This document shows positions 7,183-14,108 of a stretch of DNA of 41,030 bases, one piece after another (the first letter of the stretch is position 1; each line of letters starts with the position of its first letter). The notes under the pieces were generated by a model, which had not been told where the DNA came from, did not search any database, and saw only the letters and a program-made list of their open reading frames with translations. Position numbers and translations under genes: made by a program. Origin of the DNA: a virus; the IMG/VR virus record IMGVR_UViG_3300032083_001940, positions 1 through 41,030 of that record; one strand, 5' to 3'.

Positions 7183-7914
7183 TTACTCGGCCAGGGGAGC
7201 CGAGGATCCGCCCCTTATCCTGTTGTACTCGTCGGGGATCACTTCTTTAATCAGCACATCTAAATAGAAGGCTGGAACCACTAGGGTAACTTTCTGTGAA
7301 CCGGCGAATAAGATTCCAATGACAGTGCCGGTCTCATCTAATACTGGACTGCCGCTGGCCCCTCCTTGTGCTTCTAGGTCAGTGGTTATGGCCCGCAGGT
7401 TCCACTTGGGTGCCTGGTTCCATTCCTTATGGCTCGTGTTCATAGGGTATATCATGCCTACAACGCCCGCAGACGTCGCTTCTACCTCATAGGCAGGGTA
7501 TCCTACCGTGACGACTGAAGATCCTCTTAGAGGCATCATAACGTCGTATCTGAGCGATTGAGTAATAATACCAGGAGCTATGCGGATAATGGCCAAATCG
7601 TGTGCTTCGTTGCTAGCGATTACTGCACCCTCTACCATGTGGTTGTTCCGAGTCTGCACAAACACATAAGTCTCGGTATTGGATGTATGTCCATCTCGCA
7701 CGACGTGAAAGTTTGTCACAATCAGCGTCTCACTAATGGAAAATCCAGTACCATAGGCGCCGTCTGTTCGGTGAACAGTAACGACTGAGTCGGTAATGGC
7801 TTGGTCGTCGATCATGCTTACCATGGCATGATCCCGAGCCACATCCTGTAGAGTGGGTGCCCCCACGAATAATGCGCCAGCTATCAGCAGCGCTCCTAGT
7901 AACTTTTTAAACAT
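7183..7914 (-). CDS. Signal-peptide trypsin-like serine protease (HtrA/DegP-type peptidase domain)
   Basis: A 243-residue protein. Residues 1-19 (MFKKLLGALLIAGALFVGA) are a typical signal peptide or membrane anchor, so the protease should act outside the cytoplasm. The chymotrypsin-fold catalytic triad is visible: His70 in TNFHVV, Asp106 in AHDLAIIRI and Ser187 in GGASGSPV. The size fits a single peptidase domain without a PDZ domain. ATG 7914 follows a strong TAGGAGGG site overlapping the stop of the preceding small gene. HtrA-type proteases degrade or process envelope proteins; a phage copy might help lysis, entry or superinfection control, all inference. It is distinct from the cytoplasmic prohead protease. 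Domain call is firm, biological role unknown. Confidence 0.85.
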   Translation of the reverse strand: MFKKLLGALLIAGALFVGAPTLQDVARDHAMVSMIDDQAITDSVVTVHRTDGAYGTGFSISETLIVTNFHVVRDGHTSNTETYVFVQTRNNHMVEGAVIASNEAHDLAIIRIAPGIITQSLRYDVMMPLRGSSVVTVGYPAYEVEATSAGVVGMIYPMNTSHKEWNQAPKWNLRAITTDLEAQGGASGSPVLDETGTVIGILFAGSQKVTLVVPAFYLDVLIKEVIPDEYNRIRGGSSAPLAE

Positions 7915-7923
7915 GAATCCCTC

Positions 7924-8106
7924 CTAGAATTCAATGATGCCCTGTAAATCAGTGTCGTCTAGCTCGTCATCATAAAGGGCTAGGTAGAGTAATGTGCTCT
8001 CTAAAACGTCCAAAAGACGTGCACATTGAGTGTCTTTTTCCATCTTATGGTAGGCGTCTGCCGCTACAAGTAAGGCAATTCTAAGGTGTTTGTGTACCGG
8101 GTCCAT
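7924..8106 (-). CDS. Hypothetical protein, 60 residues
   Basis: A short helical acidic protein (MDPVHKHLRIALLVAADAYH at the start, acidic end YDDELDDTDLQ). I chose ATG 8106 over the in-frame upstream ATG 8175 because AAGGAG lies seven bases before it. The upstream start would also overlap the ThyX-like gene by 95 bases rather than 26. Function not recognised. It lies between the ThyX-like gene and the secreted protease and is probably translated from the same message. Confidence 0.6.
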   Translation of the reverse strand: MDPVHKHLRIALLVAADAYHKMEKDTQCARLLDVLESTLLYLALYDDELDDTDLQGIIEF

Positions 8107-9610
8107 TAAGAATCTCCTTCTTTGTGCGTCTCTCTGCGCTACGCTGCTCCTGATCCAGTCGTCCCAATCCCCCATCGTCGTACTCCATAAAGCGAAAAAA
8201 TAGTTTAAAATCGGGATGTACCTCTACTACCCTGCGTACTAAATCCTGTGCAGTGCGTCTGTAGCCGATATGCCCCTGAGGTTGTGACCGTAATTCACAC
8301 AACCACTGTAAGGCTCGAAGGTTCATGTGTACGTACCACCGTACCCTAAATCCCATGGGCACTACATATTGTGCCGCCTTTGGGCATAGTTCACTAAGGG
8401 TGTAGTACGACATGCGGGCCTTTTCCATGGCCATAACGAACTGATCAGTCAGTCCGGCAGCCTCTATGTCAGCAGGAACGCTGTACCCGTGCTTGGGTGT
8501 TAAAGTTTGTCTGCCCTGCGTAAGGATCCTATGTCTTTGTAGATCCCTGTAACACCCGAAATCAGATGTAATCTCGAAGGTGTAGTTGGCCACTTCTAGC
8601 CCTCTTGGACTCTTATGCCGCCTGTTAGTTCTTCCAGTCACTGATGCCCGCAGTATATCGCGGCAATGTAATGTGTGTGCTGGGCGTAAGTCGTCTAGTG
8701 TAGAGCTGCTATTCTCGTATCGTAGGGCCGCCGCTACCTTAAAGGGGGCGTCCGGGTCGTAGTCCACTAATCTAACGTTACTTTCGGTTTCAGTCCTACC
8801 AATGGGGCAGTAGTACTTCAGCGCGTATCTTACACTCTTCAGGTACTTTAGGTGCGCCTTGGTGTGTCTATGTTCCTTATCTCCTTTCCTTACAAAGGAG
8901 GGGATTACTTGCGATAATTGCTCATGTACATGGGGTGCCAGATCTTGGCACTCCCTCAGTTCACTTGCGTGAAGCTTAGTACACAAACCCTCAAAGAATC
9001 TACCATTGCCGTACACGCCCATGTTCGTCGTTGTACTGGCGGGCAGGAGACCCCTGAGAGAATCTAACGCTCTAGCCTTCATACTTGCGCTGTATGCGCG
9101 TTTCGAGCCTTCCCCTTGGTAAGGGTACTGCTCATTGAGATATGCCATTAGCGGGCCTTTAAGGGCCGTATACGTGGAAAACAGCATATCGCATGTATCT
9201 TCGTACAGATCAGCCCCGTTGCTCTGCATTAGCATGGGCTCTCTGATATATCGGTACTTACCGTCCACCTTGTCATCGAATTCTATGTATCTAGTCGACT
9301 TCTCTAGTGGGGAACCACCTATCCGGCAGTCTTGTATCTCTTTAGCGGCTAACATGGAGATGTTCTCTAGGGCGAGGTGTGCTCCTCCCAGTTCTCCTAT
9401 GCTGTCATCTCCATAACCGTCTAGTATGCGGTCATAGAAGTCAGATGCCTGCTCTTCTCCGTATTCTTCTGCTAATAGCTGCTTAATACTCTTCTTAGTG
9501 CGGCTATACTTACTGAATAATGCCCCTTTCACTACTTCGGGTAGGTTAGTTAGGCAGAATACATCATTACTTATACTGGTCACCAGGTCTTCTACCCTGG
9601 TGTTCTTCAC
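8081..9610 (-). CDS. thyX: Double-length ThyX-family protein (putative FAD-dependent thymidylate synthase)
   Basis: At 509 residues this is about twice the usual ThyX (about 220-250). The second half carries QRHRILTQGRQ (His360 and neighbours), matching the RHRxxSxxxxSxR signature, and later YVVPMGFRVRWYVHMNLRAL, the C-terminal substrate region. The first half repeats the layout in degenerate form: STRYIEFD where the RHR motif would be, then LRGLLPASTTTNMGVYGNGR. So it appears to be two ThyX-like domains in tandem, with only the second keeping the classical motif. ThyX makes dTMP from dUMP using folate, FAD and NADPH. It overlaps the dUTPase gene by four bases (ATGA), and dUTPase supplies dUMP. 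Activity is inferred. Confidence 0.82.
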   Translation of the reverse strand: MKNTRVEDLVTSISNDVFCLTNLPEVVKGALFSKYSRTKKSIKQLLAEEYGEEQASDFYDRILDGYGDDSIGELGGAHLALENISMLAAKEIQDCRIGGSPLEKSTRYIEFDDKVDGKYRYIREPMLMQSNGADLYEDTCDMLFSTYTALKGPLMAYLNEQYPYQGEGSKRAYSASMKARALDSLRGLLPASTTTNMGVYGNGRFFEGLCTKLHASELRECQDLAPHVHEQLSQVIPSFVRKGDKEHRHTKAHLKYLKSVRYALKYYCPIGRTETESNVRLVDYDPDAPFKVAAALRYENSSSTLDDLRPAHTLHCRDILRASVTGRTNRRHKSPRGLEVANYTFEITSDFGCYRDLQRHRILTQGRQTLTPKHGYSVPADIEAAGLTDQFVMAMEKARMSYYTLSELCPKAAQYVVPMGFRVRWYVHMNLRALQWLCELRSQPQGHIGYRRTAQDLVRRVVEVHPDFKLFFRFMEYDDGGLGRLDQEQRSAERRTKKEILNGPGTQTP

Positions 9611-10047
9611 AGTCCGGTGCTCCCGAAACCTGATGCACCACGCTCACTGCCGTCAATAGGTCCGTGTTGGTATAGGGCCCTAGCTACTGGAGCTAGTACC
9701 ACCTGTGCTATTCGATCCATTGGTCGTACAGTGTACTCTACGTTACTGTGATTCATGAGGATTACTTGGATCTCCCCTCTGTAATCGCTGTCTATGGTAC
9801 CTGGTGTGTTAAGTACCGTGATCCCGTGATGCAGGGCTAAGCCCGACCGGGGCCTAATCTGTATCTCGTAGCCTAGTGGAATGGCCATCTTAATACCGGT
9901 TGGCATTAGCTTAGCCTCTCCGGGCTTTATGGTTAGTGGTGCGGGTAGACGTGCTCTGATATCTGCACCTGATGCGCCGTCTGTCTGGTACTCTGGTTCT
10001 TGTCCCATAGGACATTCAATATTGATTAACATTAACGGATTGGACAT
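9607..10047 (-). CDS. dut: dUTP diphosphatase (dUTPase)
   Basis: All five trimeric dUTPase motifs are present: DGASGADIRA (1), RPRSGLALHHGI (2), LNTPGTIDSDYRGE (3), RIAQVVLAPV (4) and ERGASGFGSTG (5). The enzyme hydrolyses dUTP to dUMP and pyrophosphate, keeping uracil out of DNA and feeding thymidylate synthesis. I place the start at ATG 10047, giving 146 residues, because AGGAGG lies three bases upstream. A TTG at 10062 in the same frame is an alternative. The start overlaps the end of the ribonucleotide reductase gene by 16 bases, and the 3' end overlaps the ThyX-like gene by four. The three form a compact deoxynucleotide cassette. Confidence 0.96.
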   Translation of the reverse strand: MSNPLMLINIECPMGQEPEYQTDGASGADIRARLPAPLTIKPGEAKLMPTGIKMAIPLGYEIQIRPRSGLALHHGITVLNTPGTIDSDYRGEIQVILMNHSNVEYTVRPMDRIAQVVLAPVARALYQHGPIDGSERGASGFGSTGL

Positions 10048-12080
10048 GAGCCTCCTGCGCAATCATCTTCTAGTTGATCATCATCAATTGCAGCACAATG
10101 GGCATCAAAGTCAATGTCCTTTAGGCCGCTGTTGTACCTGGTCCACTCTTCTTCCGTTACTACATCTTGTGGTAGGTAGGCATAACCAAGATCTTCTGCG
10201 TTCTTGGTAGGATCGTTACGATATAAGAAGGACACACCAACATATGAATCCCAATGAGTTAACAGCCAGTCTATTATTTCAGGTACCTCTTCTGGGCTGT
10301 AAGAAACGGTGACAGATACGTTCTGTTCACACCAGTTCTCCATGAGAAGACGGTAGCGTTCGAGCTGCACTATTGCGCTTTCAAGGTTAACATCTACTTC
10401 TTCGGTAGATCCATTCTTTCTGGTAACAGTCATGCGATCAAACGAAACACGTTCGTATTTAACCGGGAACTTTACCAATACCGATTCAGGCTCATATGGC
10501 TTCTCTATCACATCATATCCCGAGGCCCGGTACTGCTCGACCAGAGGGTCGTGCTTAGAGTGTGTGATGTTGTTGAAGATATGTTTACCCATCGGTTTGT
10601 GTACCCCTTCAGGTACCTCACCCCATTCCTCAGATCCCATGATCTTACTTAGCGTGCCAGATGGCTTAATGCAAGTAACGTTCTTGGGTAGAGGAGCATC
10701 GACCTCTAGTGCCATGTTATATGCAGCACTAATGGTTATATTCCGCATACGTCTTAGTTCGTATGCTGTTAGATCTACACCAACCACTCCGGTAAGCCCT
10801 ACACCACAAAGATGTAGGAATTCGTTGTTTAGGTGCCATGCTTCCTGTAGTACCTCATCTCTAAGGTCTACTAGGGTTTGTCTGTAATTCATTCGGGCTG
10901 CTAAGGCAAGTGCTCTATGCAGCGCTGGCTTGTCTCCAACAAAGGCCAGTAGGTTTACTTCGGTTAGGTTACAGAAGGACTTGTTACCTAGTAGGATCTC
11001 TACACAGGGGTTACATCCCTTGAACCATGGTGCCCGCCTTAGGCCTTCCGCCCCGTTAATGAGACCAGGCTCACTGCCACCCGCATCCTCCATCATAGCG
11101 AAGAGAACCTGTAGTTCCTTCTTGGTAGGCTTGGTATCGAACAGTAAGCTGTTGTTACTTTGTTGTCTATGGGCATTGTTGTGTTCCCACCAGTCTTTCT
11201 TAGCTACTGCGAACTCTTGCCACTCTGGTTGCCCATATTCGAATAGGGCTATCTCTGCTGATCTTCTACTACTGAGTATGGTACCTAGGTGGTTTACCAC
11301 ATCCAGTATGTCTATCTTGGTTAGTAGCTGGTCTACCCTAGCATTCAGTATATGCGCTATTGCTAGGAAGGCTTGCGCTATCTGCTCATCCCCACTGGAT
11401 ATCCACCCGTATCCCTTTAGTCTTTCCCCTGCTGGTCTTATCTGTGTTAGATCTAATACCAATGTTTCAGCTGGGTACTTACCGGCTAGTAGCTTACCTA
11501 TGGACTTAGCCCAGGCCATGGCACAATCACCAACGGATATGGTCCACACCTTAGTCTTTGGGTCGAAGGTCTCAAGGTTCGTCTCTCTACCCCCTTTCTC
11601 GGTCCGTGTAGAGCGTTTCACCTCTATGTTGGGTATGTAGCTGCTAAAGCCATTCAATGTCCCTGTGATCGGTCTAAACCCTACTCCGCAGCCTTGCAGT
11701 AATAACCACAAAACATCCACTATATCTCGTATGGTTTCGCAGTGAGTAAAGGAGCAGTTAAACATGCTAGACTCTCTAGTCTTAGCAACGTCAGTACCAC
11801 CTAACCACAATGTGCGTCCAGCTGGTGCGATCCTGCGATCCATGATAAGGGATTTTAACTCGGCTAGTTCTGCTAGCTCTTTCTTTCCTAGCTTTCTATT
11901 AAGGGCCCTAGCCCATAGCCAATGTTGATGTTTGATTACACGATCTACCACCTGACTCCAGGTCTCTAACTTACCGTTCTCGGTAGGCCTATGGTATGTG
12001 CGTAATGCTGTTGCTTTTGCCCGTTTAGTTGGTGTTGTGCCCAATGTAGTCCTATCGTCGTTCTTGTGGTGCTTCATCAT
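10032..12080 (-). CDS. nrdJ: Adenosylcobalamin-dependent (class II) ribonucleoside-triphosphate reductase
   Basis: A 682-residue protein like the monomeric B12-dependent reductase of Lactobacillus leichmannii (about 740 residues). Visible landmarks are SMFNCSFTHC (first redox cysteine), the active-site NPCVEILLGNKSFCNLTEVN, and PSGTLSKIMGS in the barrel. The C-terminal redox pair is DDCAGGSCPIR (Cys674 and Cys679), close to the end of the Lactobacillus enzyme. It reduces ribonucleoside triphosphates to deoxynucleotides for phage DNA synthesis, without oxygen, using adenosylcobalamin. ATG 12080 (a double Met) is used; the start overlaps the preceding small gene by 29 bases. No separate activase or beta subunit gene is present, as expected for class II. 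High confidence. Confidence 0.94.
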   Translation of the reverse strand: MMKHHKNDDRTTLGTTPTKRAKATALRTYHRPTENGKLETWSQVVDRVIKHQHWLWARALNRKLGKKELAELAELKSLIMDRRIAPAGRTLWLGGTDVAKTRESSMFNCSFTHCETIRDIVDVLWLLLQGCGVGFRPITGTLNGFSSYIPNIEVKRSTRTEKGGRETNLETFDPKTKVWTISVGDCAMAWAKSIGKLLAGKYPAETLVLDLTQIRPAGERLKGYGWISSGDEQIAQAFLAIAHILNARVDQLLTKIDILDVVNHLGTILSSRRSAEIALFEYGQPEWQEFAVAKKDWWEHNNAHRQQSNNSLLFDTKPTKKELQVLFAMMEDAGGSEPGLINGAEGLRRAPWFKGCNPCVEILLGNKSFCNLTEVNLLAFVGDKPALHRALALAARMNYRQTLVDLRDEVLQEAWHLNNEFLHLCGVGLTGVVGVDLTAYELRRMRNITISAAYNMALEVDAPLPKNVTCIKPSGTLSKIMGSEEWGEVPEGVHKPMGKHIFNNITHSKHDPLVEQYRASGYDVIEKPYEPESVLVKFPVKYERVSFDRMTVTRKNGSTEEVDVNLESAIVQLERYRLLMENWCEQNVSVTVSYSPEEVPEIIDWLLTHWDSYVGVSFLYRNDPTKNAEDLGYAYLPQDVVTEEEWTRYNSGLKDIDFDAHCAAIDDDQLEDDCAGGSCPIR

Positions 12081-12267
12081 AAAAAGGACACATGTATGTT
12101 ACTTGCGTCTCTGGTGGGAAAGGTACTAGTTCCCCTGTGGTCACATCTTCCACCAAGATGTGCTTCTTACCATCATCCGTTAACCACTGTAATCTACCTG
12201 AGTATCTGACAAACAGTCGGTTATCGACGGTAAAGGCCTGGTCTTCTCTAATATCAAATAGCTTCAT
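12052..12267 (-). CDS. Hypothetical protein, 71 residues
   Basis: A small, probably beta-rich protein (FTVDNRLFVRYSGRLQWL, ILVEDVTTGELVPFPPET). No motif recognised. It overlaps the upstream membrane protein gene by 14 bases and the reductase gene downstream by 29 bases, typical of coupled phage genes. The upstream AAGG is only a weak ribosome site, so translation is probably coupled. Function unknown. Confidence 0.6.
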   Translation of the reverse strand: MKLFDIREDQAFTVDNRLFVRYSGRLQWLTDDGKKHILVEDVTTGELVPFPPETQVTYMCPFYDEAPQERR

Positions 12268-12610
12268 TGTGCGGCCTTGGGTTGTTTACCATCTTCTGTA
12301 ATTCTGCTATGGTGTACAAGCACTTATTACTTGGTGTTCTGCTATAAGCATGAACCATCTTCCTACATGAGTTCTCTGTAGTTATTACTCGCTCAGGCTC
12401 ACTTCGTTCGCCTTCGCTCGTAACCGGCTGCTCGAACAACCACCTAACATGAACACCAAACAATATACTAGTATATATAGCTGGTAGAAATATAAGAAAT
12501 ACAGTAAACAGGCTGATGCTTAAGGCTGCTGAAATGACTACTGCTAATGTCTTGTAAGTTGCTTTAGCAACCGTTCCAATAAAGTGGAAGAAGTTATATA
12601 AATATCGCAT
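12254..12610 (-). CDS. Small membrane protein, first gene of the leftward unit
   Basis: A 118-residue protein starting MRYLYNFFHFIGTVAKATYK, followed by a long hydrophobic stretch (about residues 22-52, TLAVVISAALSISLFTVFLI onward) that could span the membrane once or twice, then a soluble C-terminal part with two cysteines. The frame extends to ATG 12760, but that extension has no ribosome site and encodes Ser/Glu/Arg low-complexity sequence from a DNA repeat. ATG 12610 follows GAGGG at a suitable distance, so I use it. It is the first gene after the leftward promoter at 12831-12859. Function unknown; possibly an early envelope-acting protein. Confidence 0.55.
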   Translation of the reverse strand: MRYLYNFFHFIGTVAKATYKTLAVVISAALSISLFTVFLIFLPAIYTSILFGVHVRWLFEQPVTSEGERSEPERVITTENSCRKMVHAYSRTPSNKCLYTIAELQKMVNNPRPHNEAI

Positions 12611-12645
12611 ACTGCCCTCTTGCTTATTTACTTGATTATTACTAG

Positions 12646-12700
12646 TGCGCTCGTCCCGCACTTCGCTCGCTCGTTCGCTAACGCTCACTCGCTCGCTCTC
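12646..12700. repeat. Degenerate GCTCG/GCTCGTTC repeat array
   Basis: A run of near-repeats of TCGCTCGCTCGTTCGC type fills about 55 bases in the leader of the leftward transcript. A related shorter patch (CTTCGTTCG, CTTCGCTCG) lies at about 12390-12420 inside the first leftward gene. In that gene it encodes VTSEGERSEPE. The motif is sequence-level, not protein-level, since it occurs in both coding and leader DNA. Confidence 0.5.
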
Positions 12701-12727
12701 TTGTATTTCTAATACTTGTAGAATGGG

Positions 12728-12747
12728 TTGTGACATTTTGTGACATT
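12728..12747. repeat. Tandem 10-bp direct repeat TTGTGACATT
   Basis: Two perfect, immediately adjacent copies at 12728-12737 and 12738-12747. The 10-base period places both on one face of the helix, as in cooperative regulator or initiator binding sites. It lies downstream of the leftward promoter, within its transcribed leader. Confidence 0.55.
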
Positions 12748-12830
12748 TAGACCCCCACATAAAGATAAATTAATATATACCCCCACTTATGCAAAGATCA
12801 GCCTACATATACCATTAAGATCCCTTGATA

Positions 12831-12859
12831 ATAGTAAATACACACATAGTGCTTGACAA
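12831..12859 (-). promoter_or_regulatory. Leftward sigma-70-like promoter for the nucleotide/structural unit
   Basis: On the minus strand TTGTCA (12859..12854) and TACTAT (12836..12831) are 17 bases apart, matching 5/6 and 4/6 of consensus. The -35 lies on top of the -35 of the rightward promoter, so the two cannot readily be occupied together. Predicted start near 12824, leaving a leader of about 210 bases before ATG 12610. Confidence 0.5.
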
Positions 12860-12881
12860 GGTATGTGGTTCTTGCTATAAT
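12853..12881 (+). promoter_or_regulatory. Perfect consensus rightward early promoter
   Basis: TTGACA (12853-12858) and TATAAT (12876-12881) are separated by 17 bases, with an extended -10 TG at 12873-12874. It is upstream of all rightward early and replication genes, so it is very probably their main promoter, read by host sigma-70. Predicted start near 12888, about 35 bases before the first gene. Confidence 0.85.
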
Positions 12882-12922
12882 GAAGAGTATAGGCAAGAGG
12901 AAACAAGGTGAGGAGACTAGGG

Positions 12923-13093
12923 ATGGACAAGGCCGCATTAACCAAGATACAAACACTGGAAGATTACAGGACACACCTACACTTACAGTTTATGATAAAC
13001 AGAGCCGCTGGATTAGATGTGGCGGAGTTGTGTGATAGACTCATACGATTAGATAAAGCCATCAGGAGGATGGAGGTCGGACAATGCGTATAA
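12923..13093 (+). CDS. Hypothetical early protein, 56 residues
   Basis: First gene after the rightward promoter. It encodes a helical protein, starting MDKAALTKIQTLEDYRTHL and containing AELCDRLIRLDKAIRRMEV. ATG 12923 has GGAG seven bases upstream; a GTG at 12908 in the same frame overlaps that ribosome site and is rejected. Its end overlaps the next small gene by 10 bases. As the first expressed gene it could be a host-takeover or regulatory protein, but nothing in the sequence identifies it. Confidence 0.6.
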   Translation: MDKAALTKIQTLEDYRTHLHLQFMINRAAGLDVAELCDRLIRLDKAIRRMEVGQCV

Positions 13094-13206
13094 TATTAAT
13101 TGTGTTAGCTATGATTGTGTTAGGTGAGATGTACACCGACACTGACGAATACAACGGTAAACGTAAAGTAGTAAAAGCGCTAGAATTAGTAAACAAGAGG
13201 TCATAA
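13084..13206 (+). CDS. Small protein with hydrophobic N-terminus, 40 residues
   Basis: It encodes MRIILIVLAMIVLGEMYTDT and then a charged tail ending VVKALELVNKRS. The first 14 residues are hydrophobic, so it is either a small membrane protein or a secreted peptide. GGAGG lies seven bases before ATG 13084. The gene overlaps the preceding gene by 10 bases and ends two bases before the next ATG. Its support is the ribosome site, the tight packing and the plausible membrane segment. Function unknown. Confidence 0.5.
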   Translation: MRIILIVLAMIVLGEMYTDTDEYNGKRKVVKALELVNKRS

Positions 13207-13207
13207 G

Positions 13208-13432
13208 ATGATGAATTTAGTAATAGACGCAATGTTAAGAGACGCCCCGGTTCCTGTGTTTGACTTGTTTTGGAAGAACGGAGCACATATCGGACAGTTC
13301 GTTGATGAAGCCGAGGCCACCATGGCTATGTGGTGGATTGCTAAGGCTGTCAACCCTGACTTCTACGATGAATGCCTATTTGAGTGGATTAACGAGAACC
13401 TAGAGCTAGAGGACCGGAAATATGGAAAATAA
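13208..13432 (+). CDS. Hypothetical protein, 74 residues
   Basis: Acidic small protein with aromatic-rich segments (FDLFWKNGAHIGQF, TMAMWWIAKAVNPDFYDECL). AAGAGGT precedes ATG 13208; a second ATG follows immediately. It overlaps the next gene by 11 bases. No family recognised. Part of the rightward early cluster of short genes. Confidence 0.6.
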   Translation: MMNLVIDAMLRDAPVPVFDLFWKNGAHIGQFVDEAEATMAMWWIAKAVNPDFYDECLFEWINENLELEDRKYGK

Positions 13433-13682
13433 CGAAATGCTAGAAGCACTGCGGGAGTTACAGGAGTTTACCCGGCTATCATACCGGCGCCTGAACTCCC
13501 ACCTGAAGTTCGCAGAAAGAGCTGACGGACATTACCTCGCCATCAAGCGAGCGCAAGCAGAAACTGAGCGGTGCCTACTAGGTGCCGGCATCCTTATCGA
13601 AGAACTTAAACATGCCGTTAAGGCAGGAACTACCCCATCCAGTAAAATGACTGAGGGATTCCCTGGTAAAATAGATTATTAA
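13422..13682 (+). CDS. Hypothetical helical protein, 86 residues
   Basis: Mostly helical and charged (ENNEMLEALRELQEFTRLSY, KRAQAETERCLLGAGILIEE). The size and content resemble small phage DNA-associated or inhibitor proteins, but no motif is diagnostic. The start lies inside the end of the previous gene, and the next gene begins eight bases after its stop, so it is part of the same message. Function unknown. Confidence 0.6.
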   Translation: MENNEMLEALRELQEFTRLSYRRLNSHLKFAERADGHYLAIKRAQAETERCLLGAGILIEELKHAVKAGTTPSSKMTEGFPGKIDY

Positions 13683-13690
13683 GAGGTGAC

Positions 13691-14098
13691 ATGGACATTC
13701 AACTTGCCGGATCGGCACACAAACACGAGAGTACATTCAATCTTACTAACTTCCATGGAGCGGAGTTAGCTACGCTAGTCAGCCAATTGACTCACGCTGC
13801 AGAGCAGAACCCCGGGGTACCACAGGCCTGTGATTTAGGTCAGTACCGAGAGGGAGTAGATAGTATGATCGCCGCTATCGCAGTAATGGAACTACAAGGA
13901 CAGTTTCGTGCGATAGAGCGAGATCTTGGCCGAGCGCTTTTGGCGGATGTTTCCATAACCATTATGACGCAAAGTTGCTTGATGAAATCAGGCACCCCGT
14001 CGTTTCTTAACAATAACGAAGGGTACAGTGATGATATGCAGAGAGGTACCAACTATTACCTCTACGCTGTCATGTATCCAGAGAACATAGGAATTTAA
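13691..14098 (+). CDS. Hypothetical protein, 135 residues
   Basis: An AAGAGGT site precedes ATG 13691. The protein has a helical centre (GVDSMIAAIAVMELQGQFRA) and a C-terminal part with LNNNEGYSDDMQRGTNYYLY. No signal peptide or long membrane segment. I do not recognise the family. It sits between small helical genes and a group of three membrane or secreted proteins in the early unit. Confidence 0.6.
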   Translation: MDIQLAGSAHKHESTFNLTNFHGAELATLVSQLTHAAEQNPGVPQACDLGQYREGVDSMIAAIAVMELQGQFRAIERDLGRALLADVSITIMTQSCLMKSGTPSFLNNNEGYSDDMQRGTNYYLYAVMYPENIGI

Positions 14099-14108
14099 GG
14101 AGTATATT

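Larger units (their letters stand above)
12611..12922. promoter_or_regulatory. Divergent control region; candidate replication origin
   Basis: These 312 noncoding bases separate the two main transcription units. Reading left to right they hold the GCTCG-type repeat array (12646-12700), two tandem TTGTGACATT units (12728-12747), and two ACCCCCAC repeats (12751-12758 and 12779-12786) flanking an A/T-only-like stretch (12761-12778). They end with divergent promoters sharing a -35 element at 12853-12859. Direct repeats next to an AT-rich segment resemble iterons beside an unwinding element. An origin role is inference; the repeats and promoters are seen. Confidence 0.55.

Noticed and set aside
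12646-12700. CRISPR-like array
   Set aside because: The repeats are short, degenerate and contiguous, with no spacers of regular length.
12611-12760. N-terminal extension of the first leftward gene to ATG 12760
   Set aside because: No ribosome site, and the added codons translate DNA repeats (TTGTGACATT and GCTCG arrays). ATG 12610 has GAGGG upstream.
12853-13035. Plus-strand 60-codon frame beginning at the early promoter
   Set aside because: It starts on the -35 element itself, upstream of the predicted transcript start, and overlaps the better supported gene at 12923.
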